From the NCBI GenBank assembly GCA_036429605.1, contig JAVFKD010000016.1:4030001-4094000 (forward strand): a stretch of DNA of 64,000 bases, written 5' to 3'. Within the stretch, counting starts at the first letter, position 1; each line of letters opens with the position of its first letter. The notes under the pieces are model-generated. The model had not been told where the DNA came from. It did no database searches and saw only the letters and a list, made by a program, of their open reading frames with translations. Below, piece after piece: positions 46,157-58,220 of the stretch. A program made the translations under genes and the position numbers. The stretch is from Cladobotryum mycophilum (taxonomy: Eukaryota > Ascomycota > Sordariomycetes > Hypocreales > Hypocreaceae).

Positions 46157-46590
46157 TTAAATATTATTATTTTCATCATCATCTAGCTTAGCACGCAGTG
46201 GTAAAAAAACACGGGTCGTTGACCACTGAACTCACACTGAAAAGGTGTCGATCAAAACCCGTGTTTTTCTTCTACGCCTTGCTTAGGCAAACTAGCCTTA
46301 GATTGTAAGCTTAATAATAATTTATATGGTTATTTATGTCCTTGAGTTTTAAGAGGTCCTCTATTATAATAACTAAAAGTCATCCAGTTTAATAGTAATA
46401 AACATTACATACAATTATGAGTGGACACAGCTTGTATGTAGCTACTAGGTAGTCCAGATAGTTATAAGTCGGGAATAATACCTACGGGATTAATATTGTC
46501 CCGGGGCTAATGTAGGCAGCAACCCCTCCAACCGGTGGGGGGTGGAAGGAAAGAGCAGGACAGTAAAGTTAAATATTATTATTTACATCA
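46157..46590. mobile_element. Candidate short insertion bounded by 22-bp direct repeats
   Basis: TTAAATATTATTATTTTCATCA at 46157-46178 recurs with one mismatch at 46569-46590. The 390-bp interior is AT-rich and contains a perfect 12-bp inverted repeat (46205-46216 with 46257-46268). A stretch CAGTGGT...GGTGTCGATC between 46196 and 46254 faintly resembles the A and B boxes of a tRNA-derived promoter. These features would suit a SINE-like retroposon or a decayed element. No coding capacity is seen. Chance recurrence of AT-rich sequence is the main alternative. Confidence 0.4.
46205..46268. repeat. 12-bp perfect inverted repeat with 40-nt loop
   Basis: AAAAACACGGGT at 46205-46216 is the exact reverse complement of ACCCGTGTTTTT at 46257-46268. 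It could form a stable hairpin in RNA or DNA and lies inside the candidate insertion. Confidence 0.7.
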
Positions 46591-46822
46591 GAATAAAAAG
46601 TTCTTGCTTTTAAATTAAATAACTATATAGCATTTATATATACTTACATCTCTTTTATACTTATTAAACTTAAACAGTAAAGGTCTTTTTGCGGAAGAAT
46701 CTCTTTGCGGTCCCGCTATTTCTTTCTCCCGGTTGCCCTCTTAAGTTGCCGGTTAACATAACCACAGCAACATATGTTTAACTGAACTCAATCTGTTGCC
46801 GCCTCATCGCGAATCAATCATT

Positions 46823-48330
46823 ATGGCATCTGTCATTCTGATACCCGAAATCACCCAGCGCATCATATACTTTCTTATTTATGGTTTGTTCAAACCTCCT
46901 GGTCTAGATGCGTTCATGTTCCCATACTCTGAGAGATGGGGCCTCCTCCCTGGTGCCGGCCGATACGCCGTCGTCAATCGCATGTGGCAAGATGTGATTG
47001 AGCGTAAGACTTTCGCAAATCTGCGTCTTGATTTGGGTCGACTCTCACAGGTCACCTCCATCATAACACCACGGCGCCGTCGTTATGTGCGCACCATCCG
47101 GCTTGACGTCGTGCTGCCTAGGCCTGGGCCCCTGAGAAGCCCTGAGACTGATGCTGAGAGGCTACGGAATAACCGCGTGCTCCAGGCCACGTTTGAAGCG
47201 TTTATGCAGCCTCTCAGTCAGTGGAATGCGGCCGAGGTGCATCATGAAGGCGTGAAGCTCTCTTTTGAGGCGTTTGCACCGGGTGACCCTTTACACGACG
47301 AGGAGAGACCGCACTCCCCACGGCGCTGGCTGAGGAGAGCGGCATGGGCGCGCAAAAATGCAAAATCGGTGCTAGAATTGACGGACCCTGAGCGAATTGC
47401 GCAGTATCCCCCCGTTGTGGCTATAGTGGAGGTCGCGGGGAAACCTACCAGTCTTGGGAGACACATCTCTCCAGTGGCTATTTGTGTCCTATTGGCAAGG
47501 CTACCGGCAGCAAAGCGAGCAACTGTTCATTGGTGGAATTTCTGGCGGTTCTCAAGGATGCGGAATGGTAACTATATGGTCCCTTTCCCCTGGGTATAGA
47601 TAGGCGGCCACAAACGATCACTAACATGTAGAGTATAGACCTTGCCGATGCTCTATCTCAGATTAACCATCCTATGGATGAATTCGGGATGGGTGACATT
47701 AGCAGTATACCCATGAGTCACTCTCAATCTCCTCTAGCCTCTGTATTTTCAGGGGAAGGAGATGATAGGCTTTCAAAATCTATCCACATCTTGTCTCGGC
47801 GCCTAAAGGTCCTTGACATCAACGATATCCTAGTCGGTGATGAAATCTTCCTTCCTCGAGCTGTCTTGACGGAACCGCAATGGAGCCGATTAGTGATTTT
47901 CAACTTAAGCTATCCGCCAGTCAATCCGTCAGGCGAATGGCTATTCCTTCCTGACCCAAATAAATCCGACCCGGAGAGTGAGGCCGCGTTATCTGATGAC
48001 GACTCGAGCGACAGTTCACACCAGGAGGTGTCGATATTTACGCTAGGTGTTGCAGCCCCAGCCATGAAGCAGTTTTACCTCGATGCAGCACGCGCGGCTC
48101 TACAAATGCCAGCACTGAAGCACATGACACTGGTTGCACAGCTGCAACTTGGTGAAAATTGGCATAAATTCTGGTATTATGCAGAACAGTCGGTGGCAAA
48201 AGTGGTGTGGACGAGCAGCTCCGGATTTGTTCCTGAAGATGAGGTGTTGGGATCCTGGCGGGAGGTGTCAAAGAAGCACCTGAAGGCGGGACTCGAGGTG
48301 GAGCTTTTAGACGATGAGAATGCCATCTAG
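46823..48330 (+). CDS. Uncharacterised fungal protein (F-box-region-like, 478 aa)
   Basis: Two exons, 46823-47567 and 47639-48330, with a 71-nt intron whose CTAAC lies 20 nt before the TATAG acceptor. The product starts MASVILIPEITQRIIYFLIY, an N-terminal helix of the kind seen at the start of F-box or F-box-less fungal leucine-rich families (inference). An Arg-rich segment (ITPRRRRYVRTIRLDVVLP) and a C-terminal part with SIFTLGVAAPAMKQFYLDAA and LKHMTL-like leucine patterns follow. Such proteins are expanded in filamentous fungi with unknown role. The start is the first in-frame ATG. It lies about 230 bp downstream of the candidate insertion. Confidence 0.75.
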
Positions 48331-48639
48331 TATAATACTTGATACTGACCAAGAGCATGCTAATAGGATAGATGATTTTCCTCACAAACCTGGTCCAGGC
48401 AATATTTTAGCCATGATTGTCGATAGTGGTACTTGATGAATTATGATAGAAAGAGAAATGGGGAAAAGGCCTTGGATTAAATGGCATAATGAGAGAGAAT
48501 ATCCCTTTATTACAAGTTGACCTAGATTCAGTAACAAGCCTACACAGAGCGTGATCTATACGCCCGTCTCTGTGTAGAGACATGGCAGAGACACAACACA
48601 AATACACGCCCAGTATCCTATGAATACCCTATGTTCAAT

Positions 48640-49362
48640 CTAAAAGGACACACCGATGCAGTACGCCTTCTTAACCCAGAAACTGCAACACGTCACAGGT
48701 TAACAGACTAGCTCGACTTTCAGGGAAAGAATGGATGTTGATGTTGACTTACTTCTTGCACGCATTCTCCAGGACTGGATTCCAGGCATCTATAACGGAG
48801 AGTAAAGACTCGTCAGCTCGTTCTCCCACAAATATTCCCTTGCTGGTGGGTCAAGGGGAACCTACATAGCTGATTGGGCGTGATGCCGCTTTTCTTGGCA
48901 AACGATTCGCATCCATCCCCATCCTGCGTGATGGCATATTTGTTACACTTTTCAGGGATTCCTGGCTGCGTAGGTCCGGGCGGTGCGACTTTGGTGGAAG
49001 TTGTAGTTGTAGGCTTCGCGCTGGTTGACGATTCGGTGCCTTTGGGCCCCTTGACGCAATAGGCGTACGAGGGCCAGAAACCGTCGCAGTTGGAAGCTGG
49101 TGTGTCTGTCCGTCAGCTATTCCGCATTCATAAGCTTGGTAGTCTGGGAATTCTCTTTCTTACGGTTGACATCGGTGTTCCAGGCCACAAATTGGGCGAG
49201 GGTGATTCCGTGTTTAGTAGCTACATCGCTGCAGCTATCACTTGGCTGAGCGGCATACCATTCTTGACACTCTTTTACCGTGCCCGTTCTTGTCGGAGCT
49301 GGGGCACCGCCGGTTGTAGTTGACGCAGGGGCGGTGGTTGTGCTCGTGGTGCTTGGGGTGAG
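48640..49362 (-). CDS. LysM-domain protein, 5' part missing
   Basis: Four visible exons on the minus strand: 49362-49164, 49096-48866, 48789-48753, 48682-48640, with introns of 67, 76 and 70 nt. They encode a Thr/Ser-rich linker, then a LysM-like module (CQEWYAAQPSDSCSDVATKH ... TLAQFVAWN ... FWPSYAYCV), a second Thr/Pro linker and a second module (CNKYAITQDGDGCESFAKKS ... LYAWNPVLENACKNFWVKKAYC) ending GVSF. Paired Cys and the WN motif are typical of secreted fungal LysM proteins that bind chitin or GlcNAc. No signal peptide or first exon could be found in the 415 bp up to the permease stop, although a plausible acceptor (TTGCTAG) precedes the first visible codon. The gene looks 5'-truncated, or has a very short first exon. 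Confidence 0.7.
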
Positions 49363-49777
49363 CTAGCAATCTCAATTCTTTGGATGGACTCCATATGGTA
49401 CGTAAATGAGAAGGAATTCAGTCAGGAATTTTAATCTTGCAAGTCATCGTATCCATAGTAATTTTCCCTTGTGGTTCCTTAACGAACATCTCCGGTGGCT
49501 CTTTGTACGGAGTGCTTTATACAGTGTGGCGATGTCATACAACTATGGTATCTACACTTACTATTATGTTACATTACTGAGAGTCTTACGGTTCAAGACG
49601 CCGCCCATACGAAAACGGTGGAGAGAGGTGGAGAAACTTGCCGAGTTTCCATTACCGAGTCCTCACCGAAACGTGGCCGAGACGTTACCAAGTGGAACCC
49701 TCATGCAAAACATCCATCCATTTATAAGCAACAATGAAGACCAACGGCCAGTTCTGCTTAATGCGACCTACGCTCCT
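49363..49777. other. Region where the LysM 5' end should be
   Basis: 415 bp between the first visible LysM exon and the permease stop codon. TATA-like TTATAAATGG (minus strand, near 49725-49716) and GTATAAAG (near 49523) are present. I found no ATG followed by a hydrophobic signal sequence. Confidence 0.35.
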
Positions 49778-51460
49778 TCAGACGATCCAGAACCATATCC
49801 TCTCTAGGAAATTTCTTGGCTTGGGCTTTACCCATGTTGATTCCAACCGATCAATCTCCGCCTTTCCAGACCAGATATCCATTTCTGACAGTCGCACAAA
49901 CTTGGTCTTCTTGACAAACTTATACCCCAGGAATAAACACAAAAAGATGGGAATATTTATGTACGGCGGGATGAACGACTTGGCGCTGAACCGTCCCGGG
50001 AAGAATGCGTCAAATCCGTTGAAGAAGGCGACGATGATGCAGAAGACCATGGCAAAGTAGCCCAGAAAGGGTTGGAACGGTGCCTTGAAGGGAAGGGTGT
50101 CTCGATCGATGCCATTATGCTTGAGTGCGTAGTAGAAGCGCAGATACGTAAACGACACGCTCGCCCAGATGAGCAGCGTGCTCACGGCGCTGAGGTTGCT
50201 AATCCAGAAGAACACTTGAGACGACTCGTTGTTCATGTTCAGGTACCCCAGACAGCCCAGAGCAGACGTCAGCGCAACACACGCATACGGCACGCCAAAC
50301 TTCTCATACTTGAGAAACGCGGGGGCTTTGCCGTCCAGGGCGGCAGAGTAGAGCACGCGGGTGGATGCGTAGAAGAAGGAGTTCCCAGAGGACAGGGCCG
50401 AGGTGAGGACGACGGCGTTGATGATGCTGGGAAGGGTGTGGATCCCGGCGTTGCTGATGGCAATGACAAAGGGGCTCGAGGCTACACCAGAAAGAGACGC
50501 ATTTATGGCATTGATAAGGTGAGGGTCCTTGGAGGAGACGCAGAGACCGACGAGGAAGATGGAGAGAACGTAGAAAATAGTGATGCGCCAAAAGACGCGC
50601 CGGACAGAGCGTCTAATGTTGCGTCGCGGGTCTTGGGTCTCCCCCGAAGCGACAACTACAATCTCGGCTCCACCTTAGGCAAATGTCGCCTGAATAAACA
50701 CCTTGAAGAAGGCCAAGAAGCGTCCCAGAGCACCTTCTTCGAGGTATGCGTTCATAGGACCAGGATGATGCCAGAACCGAAAGCCGATGGGCTCTCCGGT
50801 GGGTGACCCACCCACCGTGATGATGAACATGAGGAGGATGAGGCCCACAATGGTAGTTATTTTGATGGCGCCGAAGACAAACTCTGCCTCGCCGTAGGCT
50901 CGGACTGGCAAGCAGTTGATCAATATCTGCGCCGCAAAGAAGATGGTGATGAGCGCCGCCTTTGGAATGTCATTCGGCCAGTAATCAACAATGATGGCGC
51001 AGGCAGAGACCTCGATGGGAACACCAATGGCGAACTGGTACCAGTAGTTCCACCCCAGGGTAAATCCCAGAGCCGGGTCAACGAAGCGAGATGCGAAGAC
51101 GGGGACAGCGCCGGGAATGGGTAGCCAGGCGGCCATTTCGCCTAGACTGTTGATGACACAGTAGAGGTTGAAGCCCGTGATGAGATAGCATAGGAAAGCC
51201 GATAATGGGCCCGCGAGCGATAGGACTTGGCCGCTGCCTATGAAGAGTCCGGTACCTATGGCACCTGAGAGGGCAAGGAACTGAACATGACGGGCTTTGA
51301 GTCGTCTTTCGAGGGTGCCGATGTGCTGATGCTCAAGATCTACCTTTGCGTCTTCGTGTGTCTCTGCGGTATTCAATGACGGCCCAGAGATAGAGATGGT
51401 ATCTACTTGTCCCTCTTGAACCTCGAAGTCCCCAGGGTATGCCGAAGATTCAGTCTTCAT
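49778..51460 (-). CDS. Amino-acid permease (YAT/APC family) with an in-frame stop
   Basis: Intronless, 561 codons from ATG 51460-51458. The cytosolic N-terminus is followed by RHVQFLALSGAIGTGLFIGSG, the signature first transmembrane helix of fungal amino-acid permeases. About 12 hydrophobic helices follow, with SGETQDPRRNIRRSVRRVFWR in the middle loop and a C-terminal FLERIWFWIV end. A TAA at 50677-50675 interrupts the frame just before GGAEIVVVASGE, where the family usually has an aromatic or polar residue. Frame and similarity continue unchanged afterwards. The product would be plasma-membrane amino-acid/H+ symport if the stop is an error or readthrough occurs. Otherwise the gene is dead. 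Confidence 0.85.
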
Positions 51461-52208
51461 CTTGGATAAAAGAGTATCACTGTAGTCGCGTTATACGAGA
51501 GTGACATGTACAACCAGACACGGCAATGTAAGAGACCGATCCGATCGGCATGTATTCTCATCCACAACCGAGCTAACCTCTCACTCAACGGACTAAACAT
51601 GATAACATCAAGCTTCTTCTCACCGATCAACTGTGTAGGACAAAGATACAGCGTTGCATCCGTCGATCGCCTTCCCCGCAATCTCAGGGTTGGGGTTGTT
51701 ATGATACCTTCCTCATTGGATCACTCGCGGAAACAGCCGTGAGCCAAGTCATTCTGCTAGTTGAAGTTATCGAGCCTTTTGTAAACAAGGCATGCATCTC
51801 AGGATAAGAGTGAATGATGAAACTACATGCCGATACCCAATGGTGAGTAAACAAGGGCGTTTTCAGTAGCATGCATTCATTGCCATCCCGGGCAAGCAGT
51901 CATCAATAGATGTTTGGGGGGTTCGGTGGGGGCGCGAGGTACTCGAGGATCCAAGAATTTATCCATTCTTCCTCGAGCCGCTCTCCGAAACTGTATAACA
52001 CCCAATCAATAATAGAAAAAAGATGGTATGCAAAGGCTAAAACTGACAGAGTCGTGTGAAATCAGCCTGGTAGTTATACCAGGACAAGAAACTCACGCGT
52101 TCGAATTAATGGGATTGGCTTACAACACAAAGACCATGGCAAAGCGACAGTGCTTCATGAAAGAAGAAACGCAAAGCTACTCTATCTATGTATGATGCGA
52201 TGCATGAA
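51461..52208. other. Intergenic region
   Basis: About 0.75 kb between the permease start and the 3' end of the tRNA-synthetase gene. It contains the permease promoter; no gene was seen. Confidence 0.4.
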
Positions 52209-55200
52209 TCAAATCTTGACAAGTCGCAGCTTGATGACCAACTCACCCACAGTTTGTTCCTCCTCCAGGATTAGAGATTCACCTGCTACCTCTCCCTGTA
52301 CCTTCTCAATCCTGCTCCTGAGCGCAGATGTGAACAAATCTTGTCGCGAAGCCACGACTGCGTTAATCTCAACTTCTTCGGGGTTAGAGACAATGCTGTA
52401 CTGCACATTAATGTCGTCCGTGGGCACCAGACCAGCTTTCTTGCGAAGTTTTTGAACGCGGTTGATGATCTCACGAGCCAGGCCTTCATCGTAGAGTTCA
52501 GGGTGGGGCGCGGTGTCCAGCAGGATAATCACATCTTCGGCGAAAGCTGGCTCCCACTGCGCGCCGTTCTGGTCTTCAGAAGCAGTACTTTGCTTGCCAA
52601 TAACACGCACAAGAGTCAAATCATTCTCCTCGAGCTCAATGCCACTGATGGATATCTTCTTCTCCTTCTGATACTGCCGCAGCTGTGCCTGAGTGAGATT
52701 TGGGAGAGCTTTCCTGACAAGTTGAACATCCTTCTTCAACTTCTTGCCCAACGTGGGCCAGTCAACCTTTGCTTCGAGAACAATATTGTACTGGTCCTCG
52801 TCTGTCGTCAGAATAATGTCTCGAACATTCAGTTCCTCTTGGACATATGACTTTAGATATTCAACATCTGAGAGATAACCCTTGTCCCCAATAACAACAA
52901 GGGTTAGTAGGGGGTCTTGAGCGTCAGGTTATGGCGCTCCCTGGCCACTCTTCCGAGCTGAATGACTTTTTGCATCGCAGACACTTGTCGTTCAATGACT
53001 TCATCAAAAAGAGCCTCCTGGACGGCTGGGAAGGGTAGGAAGTGAACACTTCTCGAGTCTTTAAACTCCGCGATGATATCGACCAGATAGGGTTTTAGCA
53101 GTTGGTAAATGTGATCGGTAATGAAGGGTATAAATGGGGCTAGAGCGCGAACCATGGTAAAGAGAACTTGGACCAGAGTATTCAGGGCTGCGGTGGTGTC
53201 TTCAACACCAAGACCTGCAACACCCTTCAGACGCTTGCGATTGAAGCGAATGTACCAGTTTGTCAAATCGTCAATCACTTGCAGTAGCCGCGGGACAACG
53301 GTATATAGTCGGTAGCCTTTGCAGAGTTAGTGAGTGAGTGATACAAATGTACACCATCAACAAGACACATACCCAACATTTCTTGGTCCATGAAGCGCAG
53401 CAAGCTTTGGCAGTTTGCCAAAATCCAGCGGTCCATGACATTGCTTAACCCTTGCTCCCCAAACGAAGCCTGTGCCACGAAATCTTGTCCCGTAGACTTC
53501 TTGAAGAGCACGGCCTGTTCGTAAAAGAAACGATAGCTGTTCCAAAGGGGCAAAAGAACACGGGAGACGATCTCCTTCACGCCGGCCTCCTTGAAACGTA
53601 TCGACTCCGCCCTGACAACGGGAGAATTGATAAGATAGAGTCTCAGAGCATCGGACCCATGCGCATTGAGAATGGCACTGGGATCCGGGTAGTTCTTTAG
53701 GCTTTTGGACATCTTTTTGCCGTCCTCAGCCAGAACAATGCCATTTACAATCACATTTCGGAAAGGTGATGTGTTAAAAATATGATTACCAAGGACGGTG
53801 AGCGTGTAGAACCATCCACGAGTCTGATCAAGTCCTTCTGCGATAAAGTCGGCAGGGAAGAGCCCCTCGTGGAATTTGTCGGCATTTTCAAACGGGTAGT
53901 GGTTAGAGGCATAAGGCATGCTTCCAGATTCGAACCTGTTGTTGTGAGAAAAGATCAACAGGGCGCAAAAGAGAGAACGTACCAGCAATCAAAGATTTCG
54001 TCGATACGGTGCAAGGCGCCTTTGCCTTGCTTTGACGGAATGGTGATGCCATCAACCTTATCTCGATGGATGTCATCAAGCGACCCGGTGTAGCCACTTA
54101 ATTGCCTCAACTCCTCGATGCTACCTACACAGACCACTTCCTCATAATCATCGCTCACCCAAAGGGGAATGGGCGTGCCCCAATAGCGGTTTCGAGAAAC
54201 ATTCCAATCATGGGCATTCGCAACCCAGTTGTTAAAACGTTTCTCCTTGACGAATGGGGGTACCCAGTTGGTGTCCTCAAGATTCTTCAGCATTTCCGGG
54301 ATCGAGTCCGTGACCTTGATAAACCATGAAGAGACCGCCCGTCTAATAAGTTGTGTGTCCGATCTCCAGCAAAACTTATCAGAATGGGTCACTTGGCTCT
54401 CGAGCAGTAGTCGGCCGGTTGACCTTAGATCTTTCAGGATAGCCTTATCGGCGGCCTTGACGTGTTGACCAGCATACTCGGGCACGTCAGATGTAAAGCA
54501 GCCTTTGTCGTCAACCGGACATGGCGGTAGGCGAAGAGGTGTAATGAAGCCAGCGGCCACCGCAGCATCATAATCCTCCTGACCAAAGGCAGGTGCTTGA
54601 TGAACAATCCCTGTACCCTCACCAGCCTCTACGTAATCCGCTGGAATAACCTGGAAGCAGTCGGAAAAGGTCTCGGCAAAGTATTTGAAGATGGGCTCGT
54701 ATTTCCAACCAATCATGTCTTTTCCGGTAAGCTTTCCGAGAACCTTGTACTTGGCCTTCTTCGGGTCCTTGTATAGCATAGACAGGCCACTCTCTAGTAG
54801 GATATACTGCTTGCCCGTCTTCTCATCGAGTATTTCTATGTACTCAAAATCAGGGTGGACGGCAATCAGAAGGTTGGATGGCAAAGTCCACGGGGTGGTG
54901 GTATAGATGATAAACGAGGTGTTTTCTTTGCCTTGGACGCCGAGAATCGGAAACGAAACCAAAATCGCGGGATCTTGGGTCAGTTTCTCGTTCTGTTTCG
55001 CCTCCATCTGACTTAGGGGCGTACAGAGGGCGGTTGAATATGGCATAATCTGGTAAGCCCGATAGACTTTGCCCTTGTCGAAGAGCTGCTTGAATACCCA
55101 CCAGCAAGTCTCCATGAATTTGGTGTCCATTGACTAGAGAGGCTTAGTATGCAATGCAGTAACCCGCCGTAGCACATGACAACAGACTGCGAAGGGGAAA

Positions 55201-55744
55201 AGTCGTCATACCTTGTAGTCATTATCGAAATCAATCCATCTGCCCAAGCGCTCAATGGTATGCCTCCATTCAGTCGAATAACGCATCACAATGGCCCTGC
55301 ATTCAGCGTTGTATTTCTCAATGCCCATCTGCATGACGGCATCACGTCCCGAAACACCCAGTTTCTTGTCAATCTCGTATTCGATAGGAAGCCCATGAGT
55401 ATCCCATCCAAAGCGACGAGTGACATGATAGCCTTTCATGGACCAATATCGCGGGATGATGTCCTTGATGGTCGAGGTGAGAAGGTGACCATAGTGAGGC
55501 AGGCCTACACACTGTTAGAGCGTGAAAACGGCCCGTATAAGAGAATCACAGACCGGTGGCTAAATCAAACTGTCAGCAAAAATATCCTCTCAAACTCTTG
55601 GGATAGAAACATACCAAAAGGAGGGCCATCGTAAAAGGTGAAGCGCGGGCAGTCTTCAGTTAGCTTGAGTTGGGTCTGAAACGCATCGACTTCTCGCCAA
55701 AATTGGAGGACCTCTTCCTCTGCCTTGGGGAAGTTGATACTCAT
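52209..55744 (-). CDS. ILS1: Cytosolic isoleucyl-tRNA synthetase
   Basis: Five exons: 55744-55615, 55504-55212, 55133-53983, 53935-53373, 53316-52209; introns are 110, 78, 47 and 56 nt. The coding length fits about 1081 aa, normal for the eukaryotic enzyme. The HIGH motif appears as PHYGHLL across the first splice and KMSKS as KKMSKSLKN. The CP1 editing region (TTTPWTLPSNL) and anticodon-binding helices (TNWYIRFNRKRLKG) are also clear. It charges tRNA-Ile with isoleucine. In the last exon the frame slips at a G5 run (52910-52914) after LTLKTP, and the C-terminus continues in the next frame to 52209. Because the gene is essential, this one-base loss is most likely an assembly error. Confidence 0.95.
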
Positions 55745-56670
55745 TCTGAAATGCGCTCCCACTCAAGATCATAAAACAACATGCGCGAACGTGAAGATCG
55801 TGCAAGTCGTAGAATAAGATGACTCCAAAACTAAGGGATGGAGGGGTTGTGCGGGGCAGGATTGCAGTTGAGAGGCCGGATTGGGATGGTGGCATCTCCT
55901 TACTTAAGGTTACCCTACATATCACTCCTGGATTACTGACGGTGATAAATACTTATATGTGTAAGTATATCAACTTGGAATCTCGTTCAGACCAGACCAC
56001 GAAATTCATCAGATTTCTTTTCTTTCTTCCTTTTACCTTGGGGCACCATTGACCAACGACGCTGTTGTCTAACCCTAGCTAACAAAATAGATTGACAAGT
56101 TCACGTATATCCCAGGTGCAAGCCTCCCGTCATCGCCAGAATAAACGAGCAAATGCATTACTAGTTTAGGGAGACGAGTATGGCATAATCTTTTGAGATT
56201 TAAACTAGCACTTATACATGAATGAGACAAGTGACAGTATCTTAGCCGTGTACCGGATATCACCACAAGATACCGCCCCCGTGATGGGGTGTTGGCTGTT
56301 GGAGGTTTGACGCAAGACTCCTCTAATCTCCAGTCTACAACCCGTTACCATTTATTTAATAAAAGAGGCCAATATCGTCTTCCCTATTAATTTCTATTGA
56401 CTCCAAACCGGGGTTGTTGGTTGCTAAGTTGAGACTAATCACTTGATAACATGGTCATTTAGGAAAGCCTTCAAGCCGTTTGCACTGTCTGTTAGACGTG
56501 TATAAAGGGATGAGGGTCTCCGAGTTCATGTTGATGTGTTCCAGTCATCAAACAATTCATCCAATCCTCTTCACTCAAAGCTTTCCTTGACACACTCAAG
56601 CATACACCAGCGTCACCTTGTGAACGCGCTTTCTCATCTCTCAACTCAATACTCAAACCCATCCTTCAAA
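55745..56670. other. Divergent intergenic region
   Basis: About 0.9 kb upstream of the isoleucyl-tRNA synthetase. A GTATAAAGGG box near 56502 may serve the small open frame at 56671. No other element was recognised. Confidence 0.4.
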
Positions 56671-56913
56671 ATGTGCGATGGTGATGTATGTACAACTACG
56701 GCAATCAGCAAATCACCAAGGTCACGTACAATTGTTCCTCTTCCAGGAGTTCCCACTACTATGATCTTCCTAGTTAACTTCATCTGCTCAGACTTTTTTA
56801 TCACTGACCTTAGTCCAGACCTCACTACAGTCGACTCTATTAACCTGAACGTGGAAGCATTGGGCATGTCAGAGCCTGCATTCTGGACAATTCACGTTAT
56901 TAAATTGGTTTAG
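56671..56913 (+). CDS. Possible small 80-aa protein
   Basis: MCDGDVCTTTAISKSPRSRT... follows a promoter-like arrangement: TATAAAGGG about 165 bp upstream, a CAATTCATCC/TCTTCACTC-type leader, and A at -3. The product has a hydrophobic middle (TMIFLVNFICSDFFI). A GTATGT just after the fifth codon could be a splice donor, which would change the protein. No family is recognised. A chance frame is quite possible. Confidence 0.25.
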   Translation: MCDGDVCTTTAISKSPRSRTIVPLPGVPTTMIFLVNFICSDFFITDLSPDLTTVDSINLNVEALGMSEPAFWTIHVIKLV

Positions 56914-58085
56914 GGCGATCACCCAATAATAGCTACCAGACTCTACAAACAATGCGACGCACTTACGGCAAGTTTATTTAGTCATATGCAGGTTGCGACC
57001 AGTCAACGACATGCCTTGGCGTGGGTAATACCAGTATGCCTACAAGTAAAGCCCTTTCGTGACATTTGACCTTGTCCTGGAGCGATTGCTAAAAGTCAAA
57101 GAATGGTATAACAGTATGATTTACAACGAAAATTTATCCTTGTGTAAACATAAGCACCACAGTTCCCACTTTCTTTCAATCTAGCCACCACGGGTTACCA
57201 CTGAATGTTAGGAGATACCCCCATGCGAGAAGAAAACTGGCCGAGTTCCAATCTGCGTACATGGGTATGCATCTCTCAATACTCGACACCTCCCAACCAC
57301 ATCGAAGGCACCATATATACATTGACAAGTAGGTTCTCTGTGGACTACTCCAATTTCCGCGTTGCGCAATTGCCCGTCGCTACTCATCCAGAACTCCTGT
57401 CGCTCATCGTTGCTTCAAAAGAAACTCACCAAACCCCCAGCAATCCTCATTTATAAGAAACCTTGCCCGAACTTCTATTCGCCATCCATTTTTATGCAAA
57501 GGCGCAGTTTTACATTTACAGGTCATCCATGGATCCCTGTTACACAAATGCCTACTACCCAGGCCCGCAGTGTCATGACTCAAGCCCCATCACCAATCCA
57601 AACAAGCCCTTTACTCAGCAAATCGAACATCTGCGCGGAGATCTCTTTTCCAAAGAACCACCACCGCCGGAACATCACGGCTTCTCTCTCTCCCGGGTAG
57701 CCTACTACTAACCTCATTCCACCCGACCTTGACAAAGCCCGGTCAGTCCCCTCTCCCGCAGTACCCAGTAAGTAAATAACGTACTTTTTTACGGAGAAAC
57801 ACCCTTCAATTTTAGAGCATCAACTCCACCATCAGCCCACTCCTTTCGTAATTTGTCACGCCTTTGGTGTCACTCGCTTGGGGGGCGCAAAAGAAAGATA
57901 TATAATCACGCAGTTCGCCCTATTGAATTTTGAATCTCCGCGGATTGTCATCAATCCAGTAATGAGTTTTTTCCCTGTTCTAACCGAGTGTGCAATGGGG
58001 CATATGTCATGTTTTGCTGGCGTGACAGGAATAGAACGGACAAGGCGTGATGAATGAGAAAACAAGTTTTTTCAACGTGAACTCG
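56914..58085. other. Intergenic region with a possible short gene at 57529-57711
   Basis: About 1.2 kb before the flavohemoglobin promoter. A 60-aa frame at 57529-57711 (MDPCYTNAYYPGPQCHDSSP...) lies after TTTATAAG at about 57450 and ends 3' of a PPPPEHHGF stretch. It is Pro/His/Tyr-rich and of unknown status (confidence about 0.2). The rest shows no features. Confidence 0.3.
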
Positions 58086-58097
58086 TATATATAAAAG
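58086..58097 (+). promoter_or_regulatory. TATA box of the flavohemoglobin gene
   Basis: TATATATAAAAG lies 124 bp before the ATG, followed by a CT/CA-rich leader with TCTTCATC directly at the start codon. This is a strong promoter layout as expected for an NO-inducible gene. Induction itself is not shown by sequence. Confidence 0.65.
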
Positions 58098-58220
58098 CCT
58101 CTTCAACTCCCTAGAAGATGGACAGATTTAATAAACAGACATTTCAAACATCCTTCACTCTTCCCTCAATCCCTCTACAACTCCTTACTTCCCAGTATCT
58201 TCCACCCAAAAATCTTCATC

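Noticed and set aside
46200..46256. Functional tRNA inside the 46157-46590 element
   Set aside because: The A/B-box resemblance is weak and the stems of a tRNA do not form; kept only as a hint for a tRNA-derived element.
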